This document shows, in pieces, positions 1-9,346 of a stretch of 64,000 nucleotides of DNA (the first letter of the stretch is position 1; every line of letters starts with the position of its first letter). This DNA comes from Amycolatopsis sp. FBCC-B4732. Its GTDB lineage: Bacteria; Actinomycetota; Actinomycetes; Mycobacteriales; Pseudonocardiaceae. The stretch covers positions 2,318,001 through 2,382,000 of the forward strand of contig NZ_CP095376.1 in assembly GCF_023008405.1 (NCBI RefSeq), given 5' to 3'. Under the pieces are notes generated by a model that saw only the letters and a list, made by a program, of their open reading frames with translations, was not told the origin of the DNA and did no database searches. The position numbers were made by a program, and so were the translations under genes.

Positions 1-2
1 CC

Positions 3-1364
3 TCAGTGACCGGCGCGGGATCGCGGTGCGCCGTCGGTCTTGTCCACTTGCCACAGCTCTTCGTCGAGCAGCTGGACGGAGTCGTTCCCGGTGTCCCAGC
101 GCCGTCTCGACGCGGGTGGTGGAGCCGCTTTCGCGCCACGCCGCCCGGCCCGCCCGAGCAGCGGAACGCCCGGAGTGGCAGCGGGTTTGCGGGACCGCCC
201 GGTGGCCGGGTGTTCGGCGTCCCCCGGCTTGATCCCGCTCGGCGGCTTCCCGCCACCGCCGCGCTGCTGCATCGGCGGTGTCATCCCGGGACTGGTCGCG
301 GCGGTCGCCGCACTGGTCGCGGCCGCGGTGCCCAACGCGGGGATCGCCGCCGCCGTCGTCGTCGAGCCGGGATCCACCACCGGCGCCGGCATCGACGCGG
401 GCGCGGGGAAGCCGGCCGTACCGAAGCCACCACCGCCTGGAACGCCGCCACCCCCGGCGAGGCTCGGCAACCCGGAGTCGCCCGGACCGCCGTCACCGAG
501 CGCGCTGAGCCGGTCCGCGACCTCGGCGGGGGTCGGGGAGCCGATCTCCGCCGGACTCGGCGAGTACCCGGCGCCGCCCGCGAGCTGCTGGAGTCCTTGG
601 AGGGCTTGGCTGGCCGCGTCCAGCGCGTTCGGCGCCTCTTCGAGCGCGGCCTTGACCGGATCTTCGGCGGTCGGTGTGTCCGGAGTGGACGGTGGCGCGG
701 CCGCCGGCGCCGGGCTCGGGGACGCCGGAGACGCGGTTCCGGGCGCGGCCGCCGCCGGCCGGGGGTTCGCGGACGGCCCGGGCGGATCTTGGGCCGCGCT
801 CCGCGGGCCTCGCCAGCCCAGGCCCGTGGCTTTGGTCAGTGCGGCGGTCGCGGCCTCGTACCGGGGCTTCAGGCCGTCGATCTCCTTCATGACTTCGCGG
901 TAGACGTCGTCGAAGTCTTCGGACTGCTCCTTGATCGACTTCCGGGCGAAGTCGTTGCGCAGCTGTTCGACCTTGACGTGCGCTTCGCAGATCCCGCGCG
1001 ACAGGTCGGTGAGGCACCGGATCACCGTCGAGGGCAAGTCACCGCCGGTGGGTGGCAGTCCCGCGGTCAGCACCAGGTTGGCTAGCCCGCTCGGATCGAC
1101 CCAGCTGCGCATGATCGAGGTGTCCCGGTCGGCCCGCGCCCGGAACTCCCGGCCCGCCGAGTCCGGCCAGCGGTCGGCAGCGGCGAGGGCCGACGCCTGG
1201 GCGTACAAGAGGCTGGCGTGCCGCGAAATCCACTCGCGGCCCTTGGTCCACATGAGCACGGCGGAGTCGAGCCTGCCGACGTGCCGGAGGCGCTCGGCGG
1301 TGATTTCCCGGTACCGCGCCTCGATGGCGGACGTGTCGACGCACTGTTCGATCGGACCTCCCAC
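3..1364 (-). CDS. ESX-associated helical protein with Pro/Gly-rich tail
   Basis: A 453-residue protein, third gene of the minus-strand eccC operon. Residues 1 to about 190 are predicted helical with several Trp residues (MWTKGREW near residue 38), resembling the WXG100/PPE-type helical fold of type VII substrates; from about 195 to 400 it is a low-complexity Pro/Ala/Gly tract, and the end (about 400-453) is basic then polar. The GTG start has a GAGGGG element about 5 bases upstream and lies 9 bases after the preceding gene. No enzymatic motif is visible. Secreted substrate or structural accessory of the ESX system is an inference from context and architecture; the exact family is not recognised. 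Confidence 0.7.
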   Translation of the reverse strand: MGGPIEQCVDTSAIEARYREITAERLRHVGRLDSAVLMWTKGREWISRHASLLYAQASALAAADRWPDSAGREFRARADRDTSIMRSWVDPSGLANLVLTAGLPPTGGDLPSTVIRCLTDLSRGICEAHVKVEQLRNDFARKSIKEQSEDFDDVYREVMKEIDGLKPRYEAATAALTKATGLGWRGPRSAAQDPPGPSANPRPAAAAPGTASPASPSPAPAAAPPSTPDTPTAEDPVKAALEEAPNALDAASQALQGLQQLAGGAGYSPSPAEIGSPTPAEVADRLSALGDGGPGDSGLPSLAGGGGVPGGGGFGTAGFPAPASMPAPVVDPGSTTTAAAIPALGTAAATSAATAATSPGMTPPMQQRGGGGKPPSGIKPGDAEHPATGRSRKPAATPGVPLLGRAGRRGAKAAPPPASRRRWDTGNDSVQLLDEELWQVDKTDGAPRSRAGH

Positions 1365-1373
1365 GGGAACCCC

Positions 1374-1709
1374 TCACCGCCCCGGCTCGGGTGCCGGGTC
1401 GAGGGCCGTGAACTCGGCGCGTGCCTGTTCGTCGGCGTCCACGTACGCCCTCGCCGTCCGGTGCACGAACGAGCTGTAGATCTTGAACCCCTGCTCCACC
1501 TGGGCGATGAACTCCTGGAGGGCGTGCATGCTCCGGTCGTCCGCGCCCGTGAGGTTGTCGCACCAGGGGCTCCCGAGGCCTCCCTCGCACGGGAGCGCCG
1601 GCTCGCGATGGCTGACCTCCACGGGGACCGGGTCCCGTTCGAGGCTGCCCAGCAGCACCCGGGAGAACTCCCGCATGGCGTCGGTGTCGCCGTCGATGTC
1701 ACCACTCAT
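1374..1709 (-). CDS. small ESX-operon protein, unknown function
   Basis: A 111-residue protein starting at ATG 1709 with an AGGAG site 7 bases upstream, 15 bases after the eccC stop and 9 bases before the next gene, so clearly in one operon with both. It begins MSGDIDGDTDAMREFSRVLLGS, rich in acidic residues and apparently helical, with two Cys residues around positions 41 and 50 (PCEGG...PWCDN). Size and position match the small WXG100-like or chaperone-like proteins found beside EccC, but no WxG turn is visible. Function not recognised. Confidence 0.72.
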   Translation of the reverse strand: MSGDIDGDTDAMREFSRVLLGSLERDPVPVEVSHREPALPCEGGLGSPWCDNLTGADDRSMHALQEFIAQVEQGFKIYSSFVHRTARAYVDADEQARAEFTALDPAPEPGR

Positions 1710-1724
1710 GGTCCACTCCTGTTC

Positions 1725-4700
1725 TCACGTCGTCGGGGGGTGCCAGGCGAGCTGGACGAGGCCCTTGCCGCCGCGGCGGTCGACCAGCCAGCCGCGCCCG
1801 GGCGGGAGGACCTGGGCACGCATGTTGCCCAGCAGCGGGCCTTCGTCGCGGTCGCCGGACATCATCAGGCCGGGGGTGCCGACTTCGCGGAGCCTGCCGA
1901 GGAACGGCTCGAACAGCCCGCGCCCGGCCCCGCCGGTCCGGCGCGCCAGCACCACGTGCAGGCCGATGTCGCCGGCCTGCGCGACCAGGGGCAGCAACGG
2001 CATCAGCGGGTGCGCCTTGTGCGTGGCCACCATGTCATAGTCGTCGACGAGCACGAAGATTTCCGGGCCCTGCCACCAGCTCCGGGCCCGCAGCTGCTCG
2101 GGTGTGACGTCGGCGCCGGGCAGCCGCTTGGTCAGCGCCTCGGCCGTTTCGGTGAGCAGGCCGCCGCTGTGCTCGTCGTTGACGCCGAAGCCGAGCAGGT
2201 ACTCGTCGGCGATCTCGCCGAGCAGGCCGCGGCGGTGGTCGACGACGATGATCCGGGCCTCGCCGGGCCGGTACGCGCACTGGATCCGCTTGGCCAGCGC
2301 GCGCAGGAACGACGTCTTGCCGCTCTGGGTGTCGGCCAGCAGGAAGAAGTGCGGGTCGGCGGCGAAGTCCAGGCGCATGAGGGAGAGGTCGCGCTCGTGG
2401 ATGCCGACCGCGAGCCCGGCGTCCGCCCCGGTCAGCTCGTCCGCGGCGGGCAGTTCGTCGTAGGCGAAGACCGCGGGCAGGAGCCGGACCGACGGGGCCG
2501 GCTCGCCCGGCCACGACGTCCGGACCGCGTCGACGAGGGCCCCGGTACCGTCGGCCAGGTCGGCGGCCGAGGACACGCCGTCGACGCGGGGCAGCGCCAG
2601 CAGCATCTGGTGCCCGGTCGGGGAAATCCCGCTGCCGGGCGCGTCGGCGGGCACGCTCATCGCAGCCCGCCGGTCGATGATCGAGTCGATCGGGTCGCCG
2701 ATCTTGAGTTCCAGCCGGCTGGCGAACAGGTCCCGCATGTTCATCCGCAGGTCGAACGCGCGGGCACAGCCGGCCACGACGTGGACGCCGTAGGACAGGC
2801 CGCGGGCGGTGATGTCGCCGACCGCCTCTTCGAGCTCGGCGAAGTCGGTGCGCAGGGTCTGCCAGCCGTCGATCACCAGGAAGACGTCGCCGTGCGGGAG
2901 CTCGGGGAACCGGCCTTCCGCGCGGAGCCTGCGGTAGGTGGCGATGCCGTCGATCCGGTGCTCGGCGAAGAGGCGTTCCCGCCGGGCCAGCAGGTCCGCG
3001 ACCTCGGCGACCGTGCGCCGCACGGCCCCGGTGTCCAGCCGGCCCGACACGCCCGAGACGTGCGGCAGCCCGGCGATCGACGCGAGCGTGCCGCCGCCGA
3101 AGTCCAGGCAGTAGAACTGCGCTTCGCGCGGGGTGTGGGTGAGCGCGAGGCTTGTGATCAGCGTCCGCAGCGCCGTGCTCTTGCCCGCCTGCGGGGCTCC
3201 GAGCACCAGCACGTGCCCGGCGGCGCCGGAGAGGTCGAGGACCAGCGGGTCGCGCCGCTGCTCGAACGGCCGGTCCACGATCCCCAGCACCGGCCGCAAC
3301 GCGCCGGGCGCGCCGGTGGTGAGCCCGCGCCGGGGGTCGACGGCGAGCGCGGGGAGCAGCCGGTCCAGCGTCGGCGAGTCCGACAGCGGGGGCAGCCACA
3401 CCTGGTGCGCGGGTGTGCCCTGGCCGGTCAGCCGGTCGACCAGGATGTCCAGCAGGGTCTCGCCGGTCAGGGGCTCGTCCACGGGTTCGGGCTCGGCCTC
3501 GCCGGTGTCGAGCTCGCCGGCGACGTAAGTGGTCGTGTACTCCCGCAGCGTCAGCTGGTCGGCCCGCGTCACCGGCCGCACGCCTCCGGTGGCGGCCCGC
3601 TGGTGGACGCCGGAGACGTAGGCGGAGCGGAACCGGTCGAGCTGGTCGGTGCCGACCTTCAGGAACCCGTGCCCGGGCGCGCGCGGCAGCCGGAACGCCT
3701 CCGGGTGGCCGAGCACCGCGCGGCTTTCCATCTCGGAGAACGTGCGCAGCCCGACCCGGTAGGACAGGTGGCTTTCCAGCCCGCGCAGCCGGCCTTCGTC
3801 GAGCCGCTGCGAGGCGAGCAGCAGGTGCACGCCGAGCGAGCGCCCGACGCGTCCGATTTGGACGAACATGTCGATGAAGTCGGGCTTGGCCGAGAGCAGC
3901 TCGGAGAACTCGTCGCAGATCACCAGCAGCGTCGGCACTTCGGGCAGCGGGGCACCGGCGACGCGGGCCTTTTCGTAGTCCCGCAGGGAAGCGAAGTTGC
4001 CCGCCGCGCGCAGCAGCTCCTGGCGGCGGATGAGCTCGCCGTTGATCGCGTCGGTCATCCGGTCGACCAGATGCAGCTCGTCGGCCAGGTTCGTGATCAC
4101 GGCACTGGTGTGCGGCAGCGCGTCCAGCCGGGCGAAGGTCGCGCCGCCCTTGAAGTCGACCAGCGCGAAGTTCAGCGAGTTCGGCGGGTGGGTGACCGCG
4201 AGTGCCAGCACGAGGGTGCGCAGCAGCTCGGACTTGCCGGACCCGGTGGCGCCGATCAGCAGGCCGTGCGGGCCCATGCCGTCCTGGGCGGACTCCTTGA
4301 GGTCGAGCTCGATCGGCGTCCCGTCGGCCTGGATGCCGAACTGGACGCGCAGTCGGTCGCGGTTCGGCCGGGGCACCCAGGTGTCGGCCGGGTCGAACGC
4401 GTACGGGTCGCCGAGCCCCAGCAGTTCGGCCAGGCCCAGCTCCGCCGACATCGGCGCGTCCCCGCCCCGGCCCACGGTCAGCCGCAGCGGGGCGAGCTGC
4501 CGGGCGAGCCCTTCGGCCGCGAGCGGCCCCAGCGCGTCGGCGGTGCCGAGCGGGGCCTCGCCGTCGATCGTCTCGCTGACGAGATCACCGCTGTCGTCCA
4601 CCGCCAGCACGACGGTGGTCCGGTCCAGCGCCCGCGGCGGCATGGTCGTCAGGTCCACCACGGTGACGCCTTCGACGCCGCCGCCGGTCATCAGGTGGTC

Positions 4701-5684
4701 GGAGCCGGCGACCGAACCGCCGTCCAGGACGACCACCAGGTGCGGGCCGGACACCCGGCCGTCCGACTCCGGGTCGAAGCGGGGCCGCTTGGCCAGCTCC
4801 TCCTCGAGCACCGACTCCAGCGCGGGGATCGTCGGCGCCACCAGGCGAAGCGGGCCGAGGGCGTCGGTGCGCTCGGGGTGCAGCGCGTGCGGCAGCCACT
4901 TGACCCAGTCCCAGTCGGCGCGGCGGTCGTCGGCCAGGCAGACGGCGATCCGCAGGTCGTCCGGTGACTGCAGGGTGGCCAGCTGGGCCAGCAGCGCACG
5001 CAGCAGCCCGAGCGCGGCCCCGCGGTCGCCGCGCAGGTGGATGCGGCTGAACCCGGTGACCGCGATCGCGAGCGGCAGCCGGTCGACCGTGCTGTAGGTG
5101 GTGATGAACCGGCGCAACGCGAGCGCGGACAGCGGTTCGAGCTCCTCGAGCGGCTTGGTGTCCGGCGCGACCAGCGTGGTGGCCGGACCCTGCGGGCCGC
5201 GGCCGATCCGGGCGACGCCGAAGTCCTGGTCGTCCTTGCGCCGTTCCCACAGCCGGTAGCTCGCGGCCAGCGACCACAGCGCCGCCGGGTCCGGGTGCAG
5301 GTACTCCATCGCTTCGCGCTGGCGGCGGACCGAACGGCGCAGCCGCAGCCGGTGCTGGGCCAGGTGCCGCAGGTACTTGCGGCGCGCGTGCCCCATTTCC
5401 CGGCGGCTCGGGCCGCCGCCCTGCAGCAGGCCCATCGCGACCATGCCGAGCATGCCGACGCCCATCAGCCCGTAGACGGCGTAGCGGACGGACCCGCCGG
5501 CCGAACCGGAGAACATCAGCATCATCGCGCCGGTCGTGCCCACCATGGGCAGGACCATGAGCAGCTGCGCCCACTGCCGCGCGGGCGGCGCCGGGATTTC
5601 CGGCGGCGCCTGGAGGATGAGTTCGCCGGAGGGAAGCTCCGGCGCGGGCCGCCGGGCCGGCCGCTTGACCACGATTGTCGCCAC
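1725..5684 (-). CDS. eccC: type VII secretion FtsK/SpoIIIE ATPase EccC (fused)
   Basis: Motor ATPase of the ESX/type VII machine, anchored in the cytoplasmic membrane and recognising WXG100 substrates. The 1319-residue protein has two N-terminal membrane segments (about residues 37-56 and 64-85) followed by three FtsK/SpoIIIE-type ATPase domains: Walker A GATGSGKS near residue 477 with Walker B LLVICDEFSELL, a second P-loop GAPQAGKS near 826 and a third ADTQSGKT near 1113. The first domain is the canonical, probably active one. Length fits a fused EccCa/EccCb. I place the start at GTG 5684 (VATIVVKRP), with GGGGAAGGGA upstream; the frame stays open much further upstream but that part is antisense to the WXG100 genes. 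First gene of a three-gene operon divergent from the WXG100 pair. Confidence 0.95.
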   Translation of the reverse strand: MATIVVKRPARRPAPELPSGELILQAPPEIPAPPARQWAQLLMVLPMVGTTGAMMLMFSGSAGGSVRYAVYGLMGVGMLGMVAMGLLQGGGPSRREMGHARRKYLRHLAQHRLRLRRSVRRQREAMEYLHPDPAALWSLAASYRLWERRKDDQDFGVARIGRGPQGPATTLVAPDTKPLEELEPLSALALRRFITTYSTVDRLPLAIAVTGFSRIHLRGDRGAALGLLRALLAQLATLQSPDDLRIAVCLADDRRADWDWVKWLPHALHPERTDALGPLRLVAPTIPALESVLEEELAKRPRFDPESDGRVSGPHLVVVLDGGSVAGSDHLMTGGGVEGVTVVDLTTMPPRALDRTTVVLAVDDSGDLVSETIDGEAPLGTADALGPLAAEGLARQLAPLRLTVGRGGDAPMSAELGLAELLGLGDPYAFDPADTWVPRPNRDRLRVQFGIQADGTPIELDLKESAQDGMGPHGLLIGATGSGKSELLRTLVLALAVTHPPNSLNFALVDFKGGATFARLDALPHTSAVITNLADELHLVDRMTDAINGELIRRQELLRAAGNFASLRDYEKARVAGAPLPEVPTLLVICDEFSELLSAKPDFIDMFVQIGRVGRSLGVHLLLASQRLDEGRLRGLESHLSYRVGLRTFSEMESRAVLGHPEAFRLPRAPGHGFLKVGTDQLDRFRSAYVSGVHQRAATGGVRPVTRADQLTLREYTTTYVAGELDTGEAEPEPVDEPLTGETLLDILVDRLTGQGTPAHQVWLPPLSDSPTLDRLLPALAVDPRRGLTTGAPGALRPVLGIVDRPFEQRRDPLVLDLSGAAGHVLVLGAPQAGKSTALRTLITSLALTHTPREAQFYCLDFGGGTLASIAGLPHVSGVSGRLDTGAVRRTVAEVADLLARRERLFAEHRIDGIATYRRLRAEGRFPELPHGDVFLVIDGWQTLRTDFAELEEAVGDITARGLSYGVHVVAGCARAFDLRMNMRDLFASRLELKIGDPIDSIIDRRAAMSVPADAPGSGISPTGHQMLLALPRVDGVSSAADLADGTGALVDAVRTSWPGEPAPSVRLLPAVFAYDELPAADELTGADAGLAVGIHERDLSLMRLDFAADPHFFLLADTQSGKTSFLRALAKRIQCAYRPGEARIIVVDHRRGLLGEIADEYLLGFGVNDEHSGGLLTETAEALTKRLPGADVTPEQLRARSWWQGPEIFVLVDDYDMVATHKAHPLMPLLPLVAQAGDIGLHVVLARRTGGAGRGLFEPFLGRLREVGTPGLMMSGDRDEGPLLGNMRAQVLPPGRGWLVDRRGGKGLVQLAWHPPTT

Positions 5685-5824
5685 TCCACGAGCGTCCCTT
5701 CCCCGCGGCGTCCGGTGGGGGCGATGACCGGAACAAGACGCGCGCCCGTGGCGGCGCCGTTCCCGCCATAACCTGGCCGGGACAGGAAAGCGTTGTGTCG
5801 CAATCCAATCGGAGGGAACCCGCG

Positions 5825-6172
5825 ATGTACGGTTCGTCAGGGGGAATCGACGGCGACGTCGACGCCATGCTGCGGCAGGCGAAGACGTCGTCGGAGACCG
5901 CCACCAATCTGCAGAACAGTTCTCGGCACGTGACGAGCGCCGGGGCCGACCTGCGCTCGGCGAGCAGCGGCCGGTGGGCCGACGGGTTCGCCGACGCCGA
6001 CCAGAGCCGCCAGACGGTCGTCGACCACCACCTCGCCCCGAAGTACGTGGCGGCCTCCGACGCGATGCACCGCGGCGCCGGCGGCTACCAGGACGCCGAC
6101 GAGGCGGCCAACCAGGAGGCCAACCGCGTGAGCTACCAGGCCGGCGGCTTCGGCATCTCGGCCCAGATCTGA
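5825..6172 (+). CDS. WXG100-like ESX substrate
   Basis: A 115-residue, mostly helical, acidic protein without signal peptide, starting at ATG 5825 with GGAGGG 8 bases upstream. The SGRWADGFAD segment near residue 50 is the helix-turn-helix turn expected for a WXG100/ESAT-6-type hairpin, although Trp-Ala-Asp replaces Trp-x-Gly. It is divergent from eccC and 16 bases upstream of a second protein of similar size, so the two probably form the heterodimeric substrate pair of this ESX system. Family level is supported by size, turn and context; the secreted role is inferred. Confidence 0.8.
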   Translation: MYGSSGGIDGDVDAMLRQAKTSSETATNLQNSSRHVTSAGADLRSASSGRWADGFADADQSRQTVVDHHLAPKYVAASDAMHRGAGGYQDADEAANQEANRVSYQAGGFGISAQI

Positions 6173-6188
6173 CGGAGGGGAAACGGCA

Positions 6189-6485
6189 ATGAACCGGATC
6201 ACCGGCAACAGCGAGTCGATCCAGGGCACGGCGCAGACCGTGGGCCAGGGCGCGCAGCAGAGCCGCGAACACACCGACGACCACCACCACGGCGCGGGGT
6301 TCCTCTACGAGAACGAACTCACCGACGGGTTCGGCTCGAGCTACTACGAGGTCGTGGGCAACGTCCAGGCGAAGGCCAACGAAGCCTGGGAACAGCAGAA
6401 CGCGCAGAGCCAGGGCCTCATCCGGGCCGACGACCACCTGATGAGCGCGGTGCGCGCCGCCGAGCAGGCGATCCGCGGCATCTGA
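6189..6485 (+). CDS. WXG100-family partner protein
   Basis: A 98-residue helical protein starting MNRITGNSESIQGT, with the helical-hairpin turn around ENELTDGFGSSYYE (residues 40-53) and a C-terminal AEQAIRGI helix. There is a His cluster (DDHHHG) just before the turn. It follows the first WXG100-like gene by 16 bases behind a GGAGGGGAAA ribosome site and is the last gene before a strong hairpin terminator. Likely the dimer partner of the preceding product and an ESX substrate; no classical Trp-x-Gly is present, so assignment rests on size, secondary structure and position. Confidence 0.78.
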   Translation: MNRITGNSESIQGTAQTVGQGAQQSREHTDDHHHGAGFLYENELTDGFGSSYYEVVGNVQAKANEAWEQQNAQSQGLIRADDHLMSAVRAAEQAIRGI

Positions 6486-6498
6486 GCACGGGAACGCG

Positions 6499-6533
6499 AG
6501 CGGCCCCGGGAGCGATCGGCTCCCGGGGCCGCT
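6499..6533 (+). terminator. rho-independent terminator after the WXG100 pair
   Basis: A perfect 15-bp inverted repeat (arms 6499-6513 and 6519-6533, 5-base loop GATCG) followed by TTT, 13 bases after the WXG100 stop codon. It separates the plus-strand pair from the mycosin operon arriving on the minus strand. Confidence 0.85.
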
Positions 6534-6676
6534 TTCGGCGTGCCGCACCCCCTCTTCGACCACCCGCTGGACCACGCGCGCGGCGCGCCGGCCAGCTGCG
6601 GCCAGCTCGACTCGGCCCGCCCGGCGAGCGGCTGCTGCTCGACCTCCGCTTCCCGGCTTCCGGCGTGCCCGGTCCT

Positions 6677-7954
6677 TCAGACGAGGAAGACCTGTTCCGG
6701 CGGTTCGGCGGACGCGCGTTCGGCGGGTACCGGTGCGGCCCAGCCCGCCCGCCAGCGCCGTCGCCGTCCGAGGGGCAGGATCCACGCGAGCAGCCCAGCC
6801 AGCACCAGGGCACCGGCGACGGCGATCGCCAGCCCCTTCGCGGTGGCGGCCGTCTCCTGCTCCCGCGCCGCCTGGTCGAGCCGCGCCCGATCGGGTGGCT
6901 GGGGCACGAAAGCGGGCAGCAGTGCGGGTTTCGCGGGGTCCAGCCCGTCGGTCACGGCGCGGTACGGGTCGACCAGCCCGGCGCCGAAGGCGTGGCTGCC
7001 GCGGCCACCGCGGGCCGGGCTCGCGGTCGCCTCCAGCCGCTGCGCCACCTCGGCCGCACTGAGCTGCGGCCACGCCGAGCGCACCAGCGCCGCGGTCCCG
7101 GAGACGAACGGCGCGGCGAAACTCGTGCCGTCCACGTAGGCGTGCCCGCCCGCGCGGGTCGTGGTCAGCACCTTGGCGCCGGGCGCGACGATGTCCACGT
7201 ACGGGCCGATCTGCGAGCCGGACAGCCGGGCACCGTCGATGTCGACGGCCCCGACCCCGAGCACCCCGGCGTAGGCGGCCGGGTAGGACGGCAGCTCGCC
7301 GCTCGGGTCCTTCTGCGCGTTGCCCGCCGCGGCCACGACCAGCACGTCCCGCGCCACGGCGTAGGCGACCGCGTCGCGGATCACCGGGAAGTCGTCGTGG
7401 CCGGCCAGCGACAGATTGAGCACCTTCGCGCCCTGGTCGGCGGCGTAGCGGATGCCGTTCGCGACCACCTGCGGGTCGATCCGCAGCGACTCGCCCTGGT
7501 CGCCGACGTCCCGGTCGCTGATCCGCACCGGCAGGATCGCCGCGTCCGGCGCCACGCCGTGGAACCCGATGCCGGGCACCGGGTCCGCGCTGATGATGCC
7601 GGCCACCCCGGTGCCGTGGGAGACGCAGTCGAACGCGCCCGGCAGCGCTCCGGCGAGGTAGAAGTCGCGTCCTGGCAGCACTTTTCCCGGCCGGCTCAGC
7701 TGCGGTTGATCGGCGTCGACGCCCGAGTCGACGACGGCGACGAGCACGCCCGCGCCGCGGCTGTGCGGCCAGGCCCGTTCCGCGGAAAGCGCTTGCTGGG
7801 CCCACGGCTGCGCCGGCACGGCGGGGTGCGCGGGTTCCGTGTCGTGGCAGGCACCGGCGGGCGGCGCCGCGTGCGCGGGTGGTGCGACGAACAGGGGCAG
7901 CGCGACCGCGGCCAGCACAGCGGCGAGGTGACTTCGTCGGTTCACGTGCGCCAT
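6677..7954 (-). CDS. mycP: type VII secretion mycosin, subtilisin-like protease MycP
   Basis: Membrane-anchored S8 serine protease of the ESX system. The 425-residue protein has a signal peptide (about 1-29, ending AHA), then a subtilisin domain with catalytic Asp in VVDSGVD (about residue 74), His in SHGTGVAGI (about 112) and Ser in GTSFAAPFVSG (about 278), and the oxyanion Asn in AAAGNAQ. A proline-rich linker leads to one C-terminal membrane helix (about 375-395) and a basic cytoplasmic tail. All mycosin features are intact. Start ATG 7954. It is the last gene of a minus-strand operon behind two ESX-associated genes. Confidence 0.93.
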   Translation of the reverse strand: MAHVNRRSHLAAVLAAVALPLFVAPPAHAAPPAGACHDTEPAHPAVPAQPWAQQALSAERAWPHSRGAGVLVAVVDSGVDADQPQLSRPGKVLPGRDFYLAGALPGAFDCVSHGTGVAGIISADPVPGIGFHGVAPDAAILPVRISDRDVGDQGESLRIDPQVVANGIRYAADQGAKVLNLSLAGHDDFPVIRDAVAYAVARDVLVVAAAGNAQKDPSGELPSYPAAYAGVLGVGAVDIDGARLSGSQIGPYVDIVAPGAKVLTTTRAGGHAYVDGTSFAAPFVSGTAALVRSAWPQLSAAEVAQRLEATASPARGGRGSHAFGAGLVDPYRAVTDGLDPAKPALLPAFVPQPPDRARLDQAAREQETAATAKGLAIAVAGALVLAGLLAWILPLGRRRRWRAGWAAPVPAERASAEPPEQVFLV

Positions 7955-8007
7955 CGTCCGCCGGGCGCCTCGGCGCCGGGCCGTCGTGGCGACAACCGGA
8001 CACCCGT

Positions 8008-8886
8008 TCAGCGGCCACCGAAGTGGTGCAGGACCTCGGCGAACTGCTCGAACGGCGGGGCCGGGTCGCCGTCGAACCGGTACCAGGCGGCGGTGTGCTC
8101 GCCGGAACCGAGGAGCTTCACGCGCGCGGCCGGTGCGCGGTGGGCGTGGGCGACCCCGCGGCCGGCCACCAGCTCGGGTCCGAAGAGGACACCGTAGGGC
8201 AGGGCGGTCGCCACACCGGGGGAGCGCAGCCCCTCCCGTCGTCCGGGGTGCGCGCCGACGACCACCATCCGGGCCGTCCGGGCGGATTCCGCGGCCAGTG
8301 CCTCGATCGCGGCTCTCGCGACCGTTCCGGCCGCCGGGCCGCTCAGCTCGACGTCTTCGACGACCAAACCGTCCACTTGCGACAGCCGGAGCCGCCCGGT
8401 GATGCCGTGCCCGACGACGACCACGGACACCGGCCGAGGAAAGCGCTTTCGGACGTGCTCGGTGAGGTCGCCGGCGGACCACGGCTCGGTGACCGGCTCG
8501 GCCACGCCCCAGCCGAGGGGCGGGCTGCCGGACAGCACCCGCATCGCGGTCTCGGTGCTCGCACCGATCCGGGGCGGCCGGCACGTGAGGACGCGTACCT
8601 CGAGGTCACCGGACCCGGGGACGGGCGCCTCCGCGATGACGTCGCCGTCCCGGACGAACCGGCTTCCGTTCCATGTCAAGGGAAATCCCCGGAAGCCGTC
8701 GCGATCACCCGCCACCCAGTCTGCGCGGGCGTCCCGGAGCAGCAGCTCCAGCGGGAAGGTGAGGCGGCTGGGGGCGGGCGTGCGCAGCTGGAGCGACCGC
8801 CCGTCGCGCGTGGCCGCTTTGGCCGCGTCGACCAGCCAGGTCGTGGCGGGCACGACGTCGCGGTGCTGCTCGACGACGAGGGTCAC
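8008..8886 (-). CDS. DUF6177-like ESX-locus protein
   Basis: A 292-residue soluble protein with no signal peptide or membrane helix. The N-terminal part (TTWLVDAAKAATRDGRSLQL then SRLTFPLELLLRD, residues about 16-60) matches what I remember of the DUF6177 family encoded in actinomycete type VII loci; the C-terminal half is a mixed alpha/beta domain with VSVVVVGHGITG. The start is taken as GTG 8886, which makes a GTGA overlap with the preceding gene; an in-frame GTG at 8898 is possible. EspG-type chaperone function is conceivable but is not shown by any motif I can see. Confidence 0.7.
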   Translation of the reverse strand: MTLVVEQHRDVVPATTWLVDAAKAATRDGRSLQLRTPAPSRLTFPLELLLRDARADWVAGDRDGFRGFPLTWNGSRFVRDGDVIAEAPVPGSGDLEVRVLTCRPPRIGASTETAMRVLSGSPPLGWGVAEPVTEPWSAGDLTEHVRKRFPRPVSVVVVGHGITGRLRLSQVDGLVVEDVELSGPAAGTVARAAIEALAAESARTARMVVVGAHPGRREGLRSPGVATALPYGVLFGPELVAGRGVAHAHRAPAARVKLLGSGEHTAAWYRFDGDPAPPFEQFAEVLHHFGGR

Positions 8887-9236
8887 CGGCTCGACCACGA
8901 CCGGCCCCCGGTCGCGACGGCCAGTGCCTCGGCGAAGGTCCGGGCGACCGCTTCGGCCTCGACGTCGTCGTCCGGCGCGCGGCCTTCCACCCACCAGACC
9001 GGGGACGGCACGTCGACGCCGAGCAGCCGGCCCACCTCGCCCGGTACCCGGACCAGCCGGGCGCTCTCGACCTTCAGCAGGTGCCGGCCGCCGGGGTGCC
9101 GGACGCCGATCAGCTGCCGGTCCGCGTCGAAGTCCACAAAGGACCCATCGCCCGCCGTCAGCAGCGCCGCGACGACGGCTTCGGGACCCGGTTCCCGCCG
9201 GCACAGCGCGACGACGTCGAAGGTCATGCCCGTCAT
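8883..9236 (-). CDS. small ESX-locus protein upstream of DUF6177 gene
   Basis: A protein of about 117 residues (MTGMTFDVVALCRRE...), soluble, ending in the stretch SPVWWVEGRAPDD followed by a helix and GGRSWSSR. Proteins with the PVWW-E-A/G-R pattern just before a DUF6177 gene recur in Streptomyces-type ESX loci, as I recall. It overlaps the next gene by GTGA and heads the operon ending in mycP. ATG 9236 or ATG 9227 could start translation; neither has a clear ribosome site. Function unknown. Confidence 0.68.
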   Translation of the reverse strand: MTGMTFDVVALCRREPGPEAVVAALLTAGDGSFVDFDADRQLIGVRHPGGRHLLKVESARLVRVPGEVGRLLGVDVPSPVWWVEGRAPDDDVEAEAVARTFAEALAVATGGRSWSSR

Positions 9237-9346
9237 CGTCGGGTGCGCCGGGGCGCGGAACACCACCGTGGCAAGAACAGGTCACGCGGCCATCCGGCGT
9301 CGTCGGCGGCGTGAGACTGGGCCGGAGACGTCCCCCGGAGGTGGCC

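Noticed and set aside
1218..4967. A 1249-codon plus-strand open frame antisense to eccC
   Set aside because: High GC opens long antisense frames; its translation is His/Gly/Arg-rich without any domain, while the opposite strand encodes clear EccC motifs.
5685..8018. Upstream extension of the eccC frame to about 2097 codons
   Set aside because: The extra part is antisense to the WXG100 genes and mycP and has an Arg-rich, non-protein-like composition; GTG 5684 gives normal EccC length.
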